Below, in pieces: positions 56,767 to 64,000 of a DNA stretch of 64,000 nt. Both the position numbers and the translations under genes were made by a program. Each line of letters starts with the position of its first letter. Position 1 is the first letter of the stretch. Below the pieces are notes generated by a model that saw only the letters and a program-made list of their open reading frames with translations, was not told where the DNA came from and made no database searches. This DNA comes from Alphaproteobacteria bacterium (GTDB lineage Bacteria > Pseudomonadota > Alphaproteobacteria > Rhodobacterales > Rhodobacteraceae), in contig JASBSZ010000026.1 of NCBI GenBank assembly GCA_030148665.1, positions 87,596 through 151,595 of the forward strand. Direction: 5' to 3'.

Positions 56767-58074
56767 TCAAAGAACACTCTTTGATTTGCGACGCTGAAAT
56801 GACGACGGGATCTTCAGACATTGTCTGTATTTGGCTACAGTCCGGCGTGCTATGTCAACACCGCTTTCCCGCAGAAGTGTCGCAATGCGGGCATCCGACA
56901 ACACGGCATCGGCGGTTTCCTGCCCGATCAGGCGCCGAATCTGCTGTTGCACCGCGAATGACGACAAGGCATCGGTATCGCCGTTCTGCCCGACTGCCGA
57001 AGGGAAAAAGAATCGCAGGGGGTGCAGACCACGCGGGGATTCCAGCGCCTTGCCGGCAATGGCGCGTGTCACGGTCGAAGGGTGCAGGCCCAGCGTTTCG
57101 GCCAGAGCGCGCCGGGTCAGCGGAGCGAGACTGTCCTCGCCCCGGGCGAAAAACCGGTGCTGGTGGTGCAATATCGCCTCGCCAATGCGCAGCAGGGTCT
57201 TTTCCCGCGCGCGTACGGCGCCGATCAGCGCGCGCGCCTGTCGGGCCTTGTCACGCAGATAGCGGGCGGTTTGCGCATCCTGCCCGTCGGCCTGGCAAAG
57301 CAGCGCCTCGTCAACACGCAGCGCGGGCAGGTCGCCGGTGGCGAGCTCGACCTTCCACATGCCGCTCGGGTCGGCCTGAATCCTGAGGTCGGGGTGCAGA
57401 TATACCACCGTCGAGGGATGTTCGGTGCGTCCGGGATGGGGGTCCAGTGCGCCCAGCAGACGCGCCTTGTTGCGCAGCGTTGCCTCGGGCAGGCCGGTTG
57501 CGCGGCCAAGCGCGGCCCAGTCGCGGCGCGCAAAAAGGCCCAGATTGTCCAGTATCACGGCCCGCATGTCGCCTTCCTCACCCAGCGCCGCCAGTTGCAG
57601 GTCCAGACACTCTCTGAGGTTTCGCGCGCCAATGCCCGTGGGCTCGCATGATTGCAGCAGGTCGATCGCCTGACGCAGCTGGTCGAAAGGCACCTTCAGC
57701 ATCCCGGCCAATTCCGCGTCGCTGTCCGCGAGATAGCCCTCATCCGTCAGGTCCGCGGCCAGAAACATGGCAATATCGCGCAGGATCGGGCTGGTGCGCA
57801 TCATTCGGATCTGCGCATGCAGGCGTTCGACAAGGCCCTGCTGATGGGCCATACGTTCGACCGCGCTGTCGGACCAGACAGCAGTTGAACCGGCATTCCA
57901 GCCGGGCGCATTGTCGGCAACCAGCAGCGGGTTGTCGGCCAGTTCGGCCTGGATCCGTTCGGCCAGTTCGAGATGATTCATGCGCAATATGTTCAGCGAG
58001 GCCCTGAGCGTGGGGGTCAGGTTCAGACGCTGATTCGCGCGAACGCCCAGTTCGGGTCTGAGGCCGGGTTTCAT
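56767..58074 (-). CDS. rpoN: RNA polymerase sigma-54 factor
   Basis: 435 residues. Region I (MKPGLRPELGVRANQRLNLTPTLRASLNIL), the core-binding domain, and the C-terminal RpoN box with ARRTVAKYRQ are recognisable; the box usually ends in Glu where Gln is seen here. Sigma-54 needs enhancer-binding ATPases and serves nitrogen and surface genes. It lies 9 bp downstream of lptB and 116 bp before hpf. Confidence 0.96.
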   Translation of the reverse strand: MKPGLRPELGVRANQRLNLTPTLRASLNILRMNHLELAERIQAELADNPLLVADNAPGWNAGSTAVWSDSAVERMAHQQGLVERLHAQIRMMRTSPILRDIAMFLAADLTDEGYLADSDAELAGMLKVPFDQLRQAIDLLQSCEPTGIGARNLRECLDLQLAALGEEGDMRAVILDNLGLFARRDWAALGRATGLPEATLRNKARLLGALDPHPGRTEHPSTVVYLHPDLRIQADPSGMWKVELATGDLPALRVDEALLCQADGQDAQTARYLRDKARQARALIGAVRAREKTLLRIGEAILHHQHRFFARGEDSLAPLTRRALAETLGLHPSTVTRAIAGKALESPRGLHPLRFFFPSAVGQNGDTDALSSFAVQQQIRRLIGQETADAVLSDARIATLLRESGVDIARRTVAKYRQCLKIPSSFQRRKSKSVL

Positions 58075-58083
58075 CGGCGCCGC

Positions 58084-58839
58084 TCAGACAATCCTGAAAT
58101 TCTGGCCGAGATAGACCCGCCTCACGGTCTCGTCGCGGACGACCTCGTCTGCTGTGCCGCTCATCAAGAGGTGCCCTTCGTGCAGGATATAGGCGCGGTC
58201 CACGATGCCCAGCGTTTCACGCACGTTGTGGTCGGTTATCAGCACACCGATGCCCCGGGTCTTGAGCTGTGCAACCAGCTTGCGAATGTCGGCAACGGCG
58301 ATCGGATCGACCCCGGCAAAGGGTTCGTCCAGCAGAACATATTTCGGATTGCTGGCCAGGCAGCGGGCGATTTCGACGCGCCGACGCTCGCCGCCCGACA
58401 GCGACAGGGCCGAGGCGCGTCGCAGATGGCCTATCGAAAATTCGCCAAGCAGTTCCTCGAGCCTTTCGTGACGTGTTTTCACGTCGCGCACCCAATGTTC
58501 GAGGATCGCCATGATGTTGTCCTCGACCGAAAGCCCGCGAAAGATCGAGGCCTCTTGCGGCAGATAGCCGATGCCGAGGCGTGCGCGGCGGTACATCGGC
58601 AGCAGCGTCACATCGCGCCCATCGACCATGACGGTTCCGGCCTCGGGCGTGACAAGGCCGGCGATGGCATAGAAACAGGTCGTCTTGCCGGCACCGTTCG
58701 GCCCCAGCAGGGCGACGACCTCACCGCGGTTCAGATCCATCGACACATCGTGGATCACGCGCCGGCGTTTATAGCTCTTGCCGAGGTTGCGTACCTTCAG
58801 CCCGCCATCGGCGGCAGACAGTTCCAGCGCGGCGGCCAT
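58084..58839 (-). CDS. lptB: LPS export ABC transporter ATPase LptB
   Basis: 251 residues. Walker A GPNGAGKTTC, the LptB-characteristic GYLPQEASIFRGLSV, ABC signature LSGGERRRVEIAR and Walker B YVLLDEPFAGVDP. It powers LPS transport from the inner membrane with LptF and LptG. Its start overlaps the lptA stop by 1 bp. Confidence 0.98.
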   Translation of the reverse strand: MAAALELSAADGGLKVRNLGKSYKRRRVIHDVSMDLNRGEVVALLGPNGAGKTTCFYAIAGLVTPEAGTVMVDGRDVTLLPMYRRARLGIGYLPQEASIFRGLSVEDNIMAILEHWVRDVKTRHERLEELLGEFSIGHLRRASALSLSGGERRRVEIARCLASNPKYVLLDEPFAGVDPIAVADIRKLVAQLKTRGIGVLITDHNVRETLGIVDRAYILHEGHLLMSGTADEVVRDETVRRVYLGQNFRIV

Positions 58840-59348
58840 CAGTTGTCGCCCCCGGTCGAAAAGATGGTCTTGACGCGGCCCTCGATACGGGCCGATCCCG
58901 AGGCCAGATCGATCGTGACCTTTTGCCCCGAGAGGGCATTCTTGCCCTGGGTGACCAGAACATTGCCGTCGAGAACGATCTTGCCCTCGGCGACCTGATA
59001 GACGGCACGATCGGCCTCGGCCTGTTCGGCACCGCTGACAAGGGTGACCTTGCCCTGGGCGACAAGACGGCTGATACGGTTATCCTTTCCGTTGCCCGAG
59101 TTGTCGTATTCCACGGTGATCCTGTCGGCGGAAAGGCGCAGATTCCCCTGGCCGGCAACGACATTTCCGACAAAGGCTGCGCGGCCGTCGGTCTGGTTCA
59201 GGGTAAAGCTGTCGGAAACGATCTCGATCGGCTTTTTCGGGTCATAGGCGACCGAGCCGAAAGGAATGGTCGTCTGCGCCACGGCAACCGTCACAAGCGC
59301 AGACAACGCGAATAGCGCGCCAGAGACAAGCCTTGTAAAACGGTGCAT
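58839..59348 (-). CDS. lptA: LPS transport periplasmic protein LptA
   Basis: 169 residues from MHRFTRLVSGALFALSALV, a signal peptide ending near VAVAQ. The mature part is the OstA/LptA beta-jellyroll (PIEIVSDSFTLNQTDGRAAFVGNVVAGQGNLRLSADRI). It bridges LPS across the periplasm. An upstream in-frame extension runs into lptC and is not translated. Confidence 0.95.
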   Translation of the reverse strand: MHRFTRLVSGALFALSALVTVAVAQTTIPFGSVAYDPKKPIEIVSDSFTLNQTDGRAAFVGNVVAGQGNLRLSADRITVEYDNSGNGKDNRISRLVAQGKVTLVSGAEQAEADRAVYQVAEGKIVLDGNVLVTQGKNALSGQKVTIDLASGSARIEGRVKTIFSTGGDN

Positions 59349-59367
59349 GGTGATCTGCCCTCGATGG

Positions 59368-59985
59368 TTACGGCCTGTATACCATTCTGACGCCCTCTTT
59401 GAACACCAGAACGTAACCCCGAGGTTTTCCGTTCTTTTGCCTGTCGTCAAGATGCAGTTCGAACTGGCCTGCGGTGATCGTGGATCGGGGGGTTCTGGCC
59501 TCGATTCTGCCCTGGCTGCGGATGTCGAGCCTGTCCAGCGCAAAGACCAGCCCGCGCGTTTTCGCGGTAATGCCGAACGACGTACCCAGCGAGATCCCCC
59601 CGCCCAGCACGGCGCGGTCCTGCAGTGGCTCGATCGCGCCGGTGGCGGCAACCACGGCAACGGTATCGCCGTTGGGCAGGCCGATATTGGCGCGCAGATC
59701 GGTTGCATCCACCGCCGAGCTGCCCGCGTCGCGCGGGCTGGCCTCGGCTGCCGAGATCCGTATCGCCGCGCCATCGGTGGTCATGCCGGCAAAGCGGGGC
59801 GCGGTGATGCGCTGCTTGCGGGCAAATTCGGCAAGATTCCCATTGAAAAGACGCGCGCCCTTGCTGGGGTCGAAGCTGCGCGAAAACAGGAACAGCGAAC
59901 TGAGGATGGCAAGTGCAGCCAGCGGCAGGATGATCTTGGTCCAGGCCACGAAACGGGAATACAGGTTGCCCCCCGAACGCGTCAT
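59368..59985 (-). CDS. lptC: LPS export inner-membrane protein LptC
   Basis: 205 residues. One N-terminal membrane anchor (about 13-31) followed by a periplasmic LptC beta domain that carries GKPRGYVLVFKEGVRMVY at the end. It passes LPS to LptA. It abuts the kdsD stop with no spacing. Confidence 0.92.
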   Translation of the reverse strand: MTRSGGNLYSRFVAWTKIILPLAALAILSSLFLFSRSFDPSKGARLFNGNLAEFARKQRITAPRFAGMTTDGAAIRISAAEASPRDAGSSAVDATDLRANIGLPNGDTVAVVAATGAIEPLQDRAVLGGGISLGTSFGITAKTRGLVFALDRLDIRSQGRIEARTPRSTITAGQFELHLDDRQKNGKPRGYVLVFKEGVRMVYRP

Positions 59986-60972
59986 TCAGCCCAGCCCCGC
60001 CCGCAGGCAGTCGTGAATATGCAGGATGCCGCGCAGATCGCCGGAACCATCGGGGAGGCCATCGGGCGCGCGGACGAAAAGGGTGGTGACCTTGCGCTCG
60101 TTCATCAGGGCCAGGGCCTCTTCGGCCAGGGTGTCGGGGGTGGTGGTCAGCGGATTGCGGGTCATCACCTGGCTTGCGTTCATGTCCAGAAGGCCCTGCA
60201 TGTGGCGGCGCAGGTCGCCATCGGTGATGACGCCGACAAGGCGGGCCCCCTCGACAACGCCGGCGACACCGAAACCTTTCTGGCTGATGACAAGGAGGGC
60301 CTCGCTCATCGGGGTGTCGGGCGAGATCAGCGGCAGCGCATCGCCCGTATGCATCAGATCCTCGACCCTTGAAAGACGTGCGCCCAGCTTGCCGCCGGGA
60401 TGAAACAGGCGGAAATTTTCAGGGGTAAAGCGGCGGCGCTCCATCAGGGCGATGGCCAGCGCGTCGCCCAGCGCAAGGGTCATCGTCGTCGAGGTGGTCG
60501 GAACGATGCCGTTGTCACAGGCCTCGGGCGCCGGCGGCAGCAGGATGGCAACATCGGATTGCCGCAACAGGGTGCTGCCAGCCCTGCCGGCAACCCCGAT
60601 CATGGGGATGCGAAAACGCCTGGTATAGGCGATCAGGTGGGCCAGCTCGGGCGTTTCGCCGGAATTCGACAGCACCAGCGTGACATCGCCTTGGGCCATC
60701 ATGCCAAGGTCGCCATGGCTGGCCTCGGCCGGGTGAACGAAATGGGCAGGCGTGCCGGTCGAGGCCAGGGTCGCCGCGATCTTGCGCGCGACATGGCCCG
60801 ATTTTCCCATGCCGGAAACGATGACCCGGCCCCTTGCCGCCAGCAGCAGATCGACCGCCTGGGTAAACCCGCCGTCCAGCGTATCCTTCAGCTGGATCAG
60901 GGCCTCGGCCTCGCGGGCGATGACGCGGCGTCCGGTTTCCAGCGATTCCGTTTGTTCGGCTGTCAGGCCCAT
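59986..60972 (-). CDS. kdsD: D-arabinose 5-phosphate isomerase (KdsD/KpsF)
   Basis: 328 residues from the ATG after AAAGGCGG. SIS domain (about 35-170; GRVIVSGMGKSGHVARKIAATLASTGTPA), then two CBS domains (about 205-328). It converts ribulose 5-phosphate to arabinose 5-phosphate, the first step in Kdo synthesis, and matches kdsB elsewhere in the window. It is 10 bp downstream of rnd. Confidence 0.95.
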   Translation of the reverse strand: MGLTAEQTESLETGRRVIAREAEALIQLKDTLDGGFTQAVDLLLAARGRVIVSGMGKSGHVARKIAATLASTGTPAHFVHPAEASHGDLGMMAQGDVTLVLSNSGETPELAHLIAYTRRFRIPMIGVAGRAGSTLLRQSDVAILLPPAPEACDNGIVPTTSTTMTLALGDALAIALMERRRFTPENFRLFHPGGKLGARLSRVEDLMHTGDALPLISPDTPMSEALLVISQKGFGVAGVVEGARLVGVITDGDLRRHMQGLLDMNASQVMTRNPLTTTPDTLAEEALALMNERKVTTLFVRAPDGLPDGSGDLRGILHIHDCLRAGLG

Positions 60973-60982
60973 GATCCGCCTT

Positions 60983-61594
60983 TCAATGTGCGAAAATGTC
61001 GGTTTCGGGCCAGCCCGCCAGATCCAGGCGCGCCCGGTGCGGCAGAAAATCGAAACAGGCCTGCGCCAGCTCGCTGCGCCCCTCGCGGGCAAGGCGGCGG
61101 TCGAGTTCGTCGCGCAGGCGGTGCAGATACAGAACGTCGGATGCGGCATAGGCAATCTGGGCCTCGGTAAGGTCGGCTGATCCCCAGTCGCTGCTTTGCT
61201 GCTGTTTCGAGATGTCTATCTGCAACAGCTCCTGCAACAGATTTTTCAGCCCGTGCCGGTCGGTATAGGTGCGCACCAGCTTGCTGGCGATCTTGGTGCA
61301 ATAGACCGGCGTTGCCAGTACGCCGAAACGGTGCAGCAGAACGGCAATGTCGAAGCGGCCGAAATGAAACAGCTTCAGCACATTCGGATCAGACAGCATC
61401 CGCGTCAGATTGGGCGCGCTGGTCTGATCCTGTGATATCTGCACCAGATGGGCGTTGCCGTCGCCGCCCGACATCTGCACCAGGCACAGGCGATCGCGGT
61501 ACGGGTTCAGACCCATGGTTTCGCAGTCGATTGCCACGACCGGGCCAAGGTTCAGCCCGTCGGGAAGGTCATTCTGGTACAGGTGGTTGGCCAT
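60983..61594 (-). CDS. rnd: ribonuclease D (short form)
   Basis: 203 residues. DEDD exonuclease domain with VAIDCETMGLNPYRDRLCLVQM, FHFGRFDIAVLLHRFG and YAASDVLYLHRLRDEL; the HRDC domains of E. coli RNase D are missing, as is usual for this small alphaproteobacterial form. It trims tRNA 3' ends. It heads the rnd-kdsD-lptC-lptA-lptB run. Confidence 0.93.
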   Translation of the reverse strand: MANHLYQNDLPDGLNLGPVVAIDCETMGLNPYRDRLCLVQMSGGDGNAHLVQISQDQTSAPNLTRMLSDPNVLKLFHFGRFDIAVLLHRFGVLATPVYCTKIASKLVRTYTDRHGLKNLLQELLQIDISKQQQSSDWGSADLTEAQIAYAASDVLYLHRLRDELDRRLAREGRSELAQACFDFLPHRARLDLAGWPETDIFAH

Positions 61595-61729
61595 GCGTGT
61601 TTCCGTTTGTCTGGTCACGGCCGGCAAGCGGGAATACAGCACACCCCGGCCCGGCCTGGTTTGCGCAAGTATTTAGTCCCGTGCGACGGGAAAGGCCACC
61701 ATTTGTTGGGCAGGGTTTCAGGGCCGGGG

Positions 61730-63766
61730 TCACGCCGCCACATTCCGATCGGGCGGTTTGGGCATGGTAAAGGCAAAGGTGCTGCCCTTGCCCGGTGTCG
61801 ATTCGACACGAATCGTGCCGCCATGCAGCGTGACCAGCTTTTTCGTGATGGCCAGCCCCAGGCCGGTTCCCTGGGCCCGGCGCGTATCGGACGTGTCGAT
61901 CTGGGTAAAGGTGGCAAAGATGTTGTCTATGGCGTCCTCGGGGATACCGCATCCGGTATCTCGCACGCGAATTTCGACCTGCTCGCCCATGTCGTGGGCG
62001 GTGATCCCGATTTCGCCGCTGTCGGTGAATTTCAGCGCATTTCCGACCAGATTGACCAGGATTTGCCGAAGGCGCACCTCGTCGGCCAGGACGGACAGGC
62101 CCGAAGGTTGGTGGCCGAGGTGAATACCCTTTCGTTCGGCCTCGGGGGTGAACTGCTCGACAACGGTTGCAAGCAGCCCGTCGAGGTCGAGCGCGGTCGG
62201 CGCAATCTCGATCCGTCCGGCCTCGGCCTTGGAAAGGTCGAGAATATCGTTGACCAGCGACAGCAGATGCTTGCCCGAGCGGTCCATCGTCGTTGCGAAA
62301 CCGGAAATCTCGGCAACGACCCGTGCGACCGCCTTGCGGACCGCGTCGATATCGGCATCAGGGCGGTCGAGCAGGTCCTGAAGGGCGCGCACCGATGGCA
62401 TCGTGCCCAGATTTGACAGGATCGGGGTAAAGCCCAGGATCACGGTCAGCGGCGTGCGCAGCTCATGCGTCATCGTGTTGAGAAACTCCGACTTGGCGCG
62501 GTTGGCGGCCTCGGCGGCCTCGCGGGCCTGCTTGAGCGCGGTGATATCCACCCTGATCCCGACAGACCCCCCATCGGGCGTGCGGCGTTCCCGAATGCTG
62601 ATCCAGCGCCCGCTGGCAAGGTGCTGTTCGATCGAGGAACGTTCCTGCCGGTGGGCGCGCATGCGTTCGGACAGCCATTCCTGTTCGCGTCCGATGGCAT
62701 CGGGAAAGATCTTTCGTTCCAGGCCGTTGCGCAGCAGCGTGATGAACGGCGTGCCCAGGATGACCTCGTATCCGGCGGCCTTGTACACGTCGTAATAGTT
62801 CGAGTTGAACGCAATCAGCCGATCATCGGCGTCGAACAGGGCAAAACCGGCATCGATCGCCTCGATCGCCGAGGCAAGGACGGCCTCGGCCTGCTGGCGT
62901 TTCTGAACCAGCCAGGTTGCCCCCAGGATGATCGCCAGCATCAGCAGCCCGCCGGCGGCGAAATATCCCCTTGCCCACAGATAATCGGGCGCATGTGTCG
63001 GCCAGCCGCCCGCCGGGGCCACCGCCAGCTGCCACGCCCCGTTGGGAAAGGCGATGTCGGCAAGAATCGGATCATTTGCGAAAATTGCGCCCCGGCCAAG
63101 AAAGGGCGTTCCCTGCGCGCCGGTTCCATCGGCGCCGCGCAGGGCGATGTCGAACTTGCGGCTTGCCACATCAAGGCCCGATGCCTTGAGAAAGGTATCG
63201 AAGTCGAGCACCCCGGAAATGATGCCCCACCATTTCTTGCCAGGCTGTTGCGAGGGAACGGGAACCCTGATGATAAAGGCCTTTCCCCCCTGTACCAGCG
63301 TCACCGGCCCGGCAATGACGGTACCACCGACCGAAAGCGCCTTTTTCACCGCACCGTATTGCGAAGGCGTCTTGCGAAAATCCAGACCCAGAGCGGCCTC
63401 GTTGCCCCTGAGCGGATAGACGAAACGGATCACCAGATCGGGCGCTGCGGCGATTTCGCGCAACCGGGACGAGCCATTCAGCAAAAAGGATGCGATTTGC
63501 GACAGGTGATCGTTTTCCATTTCGGGGTGAGCAGCCAAGATCGCCGCAAAGGCCCGGCTGGTATTGGCATTTGCGTTGATCGTGCCCTCGATACGGGCGC
63601 GGATGATCCCGACCTCGCGCGACAGGTCGCTGCGCAGGTTTGTCAGATAGTCACGGGTCGAGATGCGTTCATAGGAAAGGGCCAGGAAAAAGGTCAGCGC
63701 GACGACGACCGAGGCAAGGAAAATCCTGAAATTCCGCCATGATGACTGATTGTACTGTCGGAACAT
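61730..63766 (-). CDS. membrane sensor histidine kinase (CHASE-like, PAS, HisKA, HATPase)
   Basis: 678 residues from the ATG that gives a proper first membrane segment (15-33). A periplasmic CHASE-like domain (about 75-250), a second membrane segment (268-288), a PAS domain (about 298-410), and HisKA with the phosphorylated His434 in TMTHELRTPLTV follow. The HATPase ends in GTGLGLAITKKL and GSTFAFTMP. No receiver domain and no response regulator are nearby, so it is an orphan kinase in this window. The ligand is unknown. Confidence 0.92.
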   Translation of the reverse strand: MFRQYNQSSWRNFRIFLASVVVALTFFLALSYERISTRDYLTNLRSDLSREVGIIRARIEGTINANANTSRAFAAILAAHPEMENDHLSQIASFLLNGSSRLREIAAAPDLVIRFVYPLRGNEAALGLDFRKTPSQYGAVKKALSVGGTVIAGPVTLVQGGKAFIIRVPVPSQQPGKKWWGIISGVLDFDTFLKASGLDVASRKFDIALRGADGTGAQGTPFLGRGAIFANDPILADIAFPNGAWQLAVAPAGGWPTHAPDYLWARGYFAAGGLLMLAIILGATWLVQKRQQAEAVLASAIEAIDAGFALFDADDRLIAFNSNYYDVYKAAGYEVILGTPFITLLRNGLERKIFPDAIGREQEWLSERMRAHRQERSSIEQHLASGRWISIRERRTPDGGSVGIRVDITALKQAREAAEAANRAKSEFLNTMTHELRTPLTVILGFTPILSNLGTMPSVRALQDLLDRPDADIDAVRKAVARVVAEISGFATTMDRSGKHLLSLVNDILDLSKAEAGRIEIAPTALDLDGLLATVVEQFTPEAERKGIHLGHQPSGLSVLADEVRLRQILVNLVGNALKFTDSGEIGITAHDMGEQVEIRVRDTGCGIPEDAIDNIFATFTQIDTSDTRRAQGTGLGLAITKKLVTLHGGTIRVESTPGKGSTFAFTMPKPPDRNVAA

Positions 63767-63884
63767 GATGCTTTCCAGCCTGTCGCATGCAGTCGCGTCG
63801 TCGTCCGGGTCAACAAGGTTCGGGCAATGATGAACGAGTTGGTGCAAAAAGCAACGAATAGTAACCACCCGATTGCTACCGCCT

Positions 63885-63950
63885 GCCTGACACCGCGGCC
63901 AGATCTTATACTCCGTCGTTATTGACGTCGTTAACGACGTCGTATCAGGC
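63885..63950. repeat. palindrome cluster at the right edge
   Basis: GACGTCGTTAACGACGTC (63924-63941) is a perfect 18-bp palindrome, flanked by GCCTGACAC (63885-63893) and GTATCAGGC (63942-63950), which pair with one mismatch. It lies between the kinase promoter side and the probable IS gene, and could be an operator, terminator or part of an insertion-sequence end. Confidence 0.55.
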
Positions 63951-63961
63951 AGGAGCGGGAT

Positions 63962-64000
63962 ATGCGTCATGAGGTTATTGTCGGTGTTGAACGGCGCCGG
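63962..64000 (+). CDS. start of a probable IS66-family TnpA accessory protein (cut by window end)
   Basis: Only 13 codons are visible, MRHEVIVGVERRR, preceded by AGGAGCGG. The pattern MRHEVLxGxERRRRW is what I associate with the TnpA protein of IS66-type insertion sequences. The fragment is too short for certainty, and the gene continues beyond the window. Confidence 0.45.
   Translation, partial: MRHEVIVGVERRR

Overview
This is chromosomal DNA of an alphaproteobacterium, most likely of the order Rhodobacterales. The evidence is a GC-rich, densely packed layout with many ATGA-type gene overlaps, the run maf-aroE-coaE-dnaQ facing hemJ-rho-mnmE-mnmG-rsmG-parA-parB, the rimP-nusA-ylxR-infB and lptC-lptA-lptB-rpoN-hpf-ptsN clusters, and several families (GT14 branching enzyme, GT61 partner, NodH-like sulfotransferase) that I associate with that group. 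No rRNA, tRNA, CRISPR array or prophage was seen. Almost every base is coding. The two gene-free stretches over 300 bases are 2767-3519 and 22766-23188, and both carry clear structure.

Layout. 1-2766: end of a GNAT acetyltransferase, an AhpD-like protein, a secreted OmpA-domain protein and a convergent LysR regulator. 2767-3519: three copies of a roughly 90 bp intergenic repeat in the order +,-,+, then a promoter and an attenuator-like terminator in front of rimP. 3520-8908: rimP-nusA-ylxR/L7Ae-infB. 8975-11049: an alpha/beta-hydrolase-like protein and a GT61 glycosyltransferase. 11164-14103: hslV, a polytopic membrane protein and hslU, all overlapping. 14100-14234: a MITE-like palindrome reaching into the stop codons of both neighbours. 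14231-18859: two related secreted proteins (one with a VWA domain), Smr, MltA and a Tim44-domain protein. 18982-22765: fxsA, secB, then dnaQ-coaE-aroE-maf on the minus strand.

22766-23188 is a probable chromosomal replication origin: an AT-rich segment and six DnaA-box-like 9-mers lie between divergent gene blocks. To its right, 23189-30627 holds hemJ, rho, mnmE, mnmG, rsmG, parA and parB. Two perfect parS palindromes are embedded in mnmG (its first codons) and rsmG. The window therefore contains the origin together with the ParABS centromere system.

30624-44897: hemW-rdgB-rph, hrcA-grpE, mutS, maeB, a PfkB sugar kinase, dnaJ, dnaK and alkB, which is largely chaperone and genome-maintenance functions. 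44894-55515: cell-surface functions. There is a secreted SH3-domain protein, an ABC-2 polysaccharide permease, cysQ, kdsB, galU, galE, two paralogous glycosyltransferases, a GT14 enzyme and a two-lobed sulfotransferase. CysQ removes PAP, the by-product of PAPS-dependent sulfotransferases, so this block may make a sulfated, branched surface glycan.

55516-61594 (minus strand): rnd, kdsD, lptC, lptA, lptB, rpoN, hpf, ptsN, covering Kdo/LPS transport, sigma-54 and nitrogen-PTS. 61730-63766 is a hybrid-type (no receiver) membrane histidine kinase. At the right edge an 18 bp palindrome precedes the first 13 codons of what looks like an IS66-type TnpA protein.
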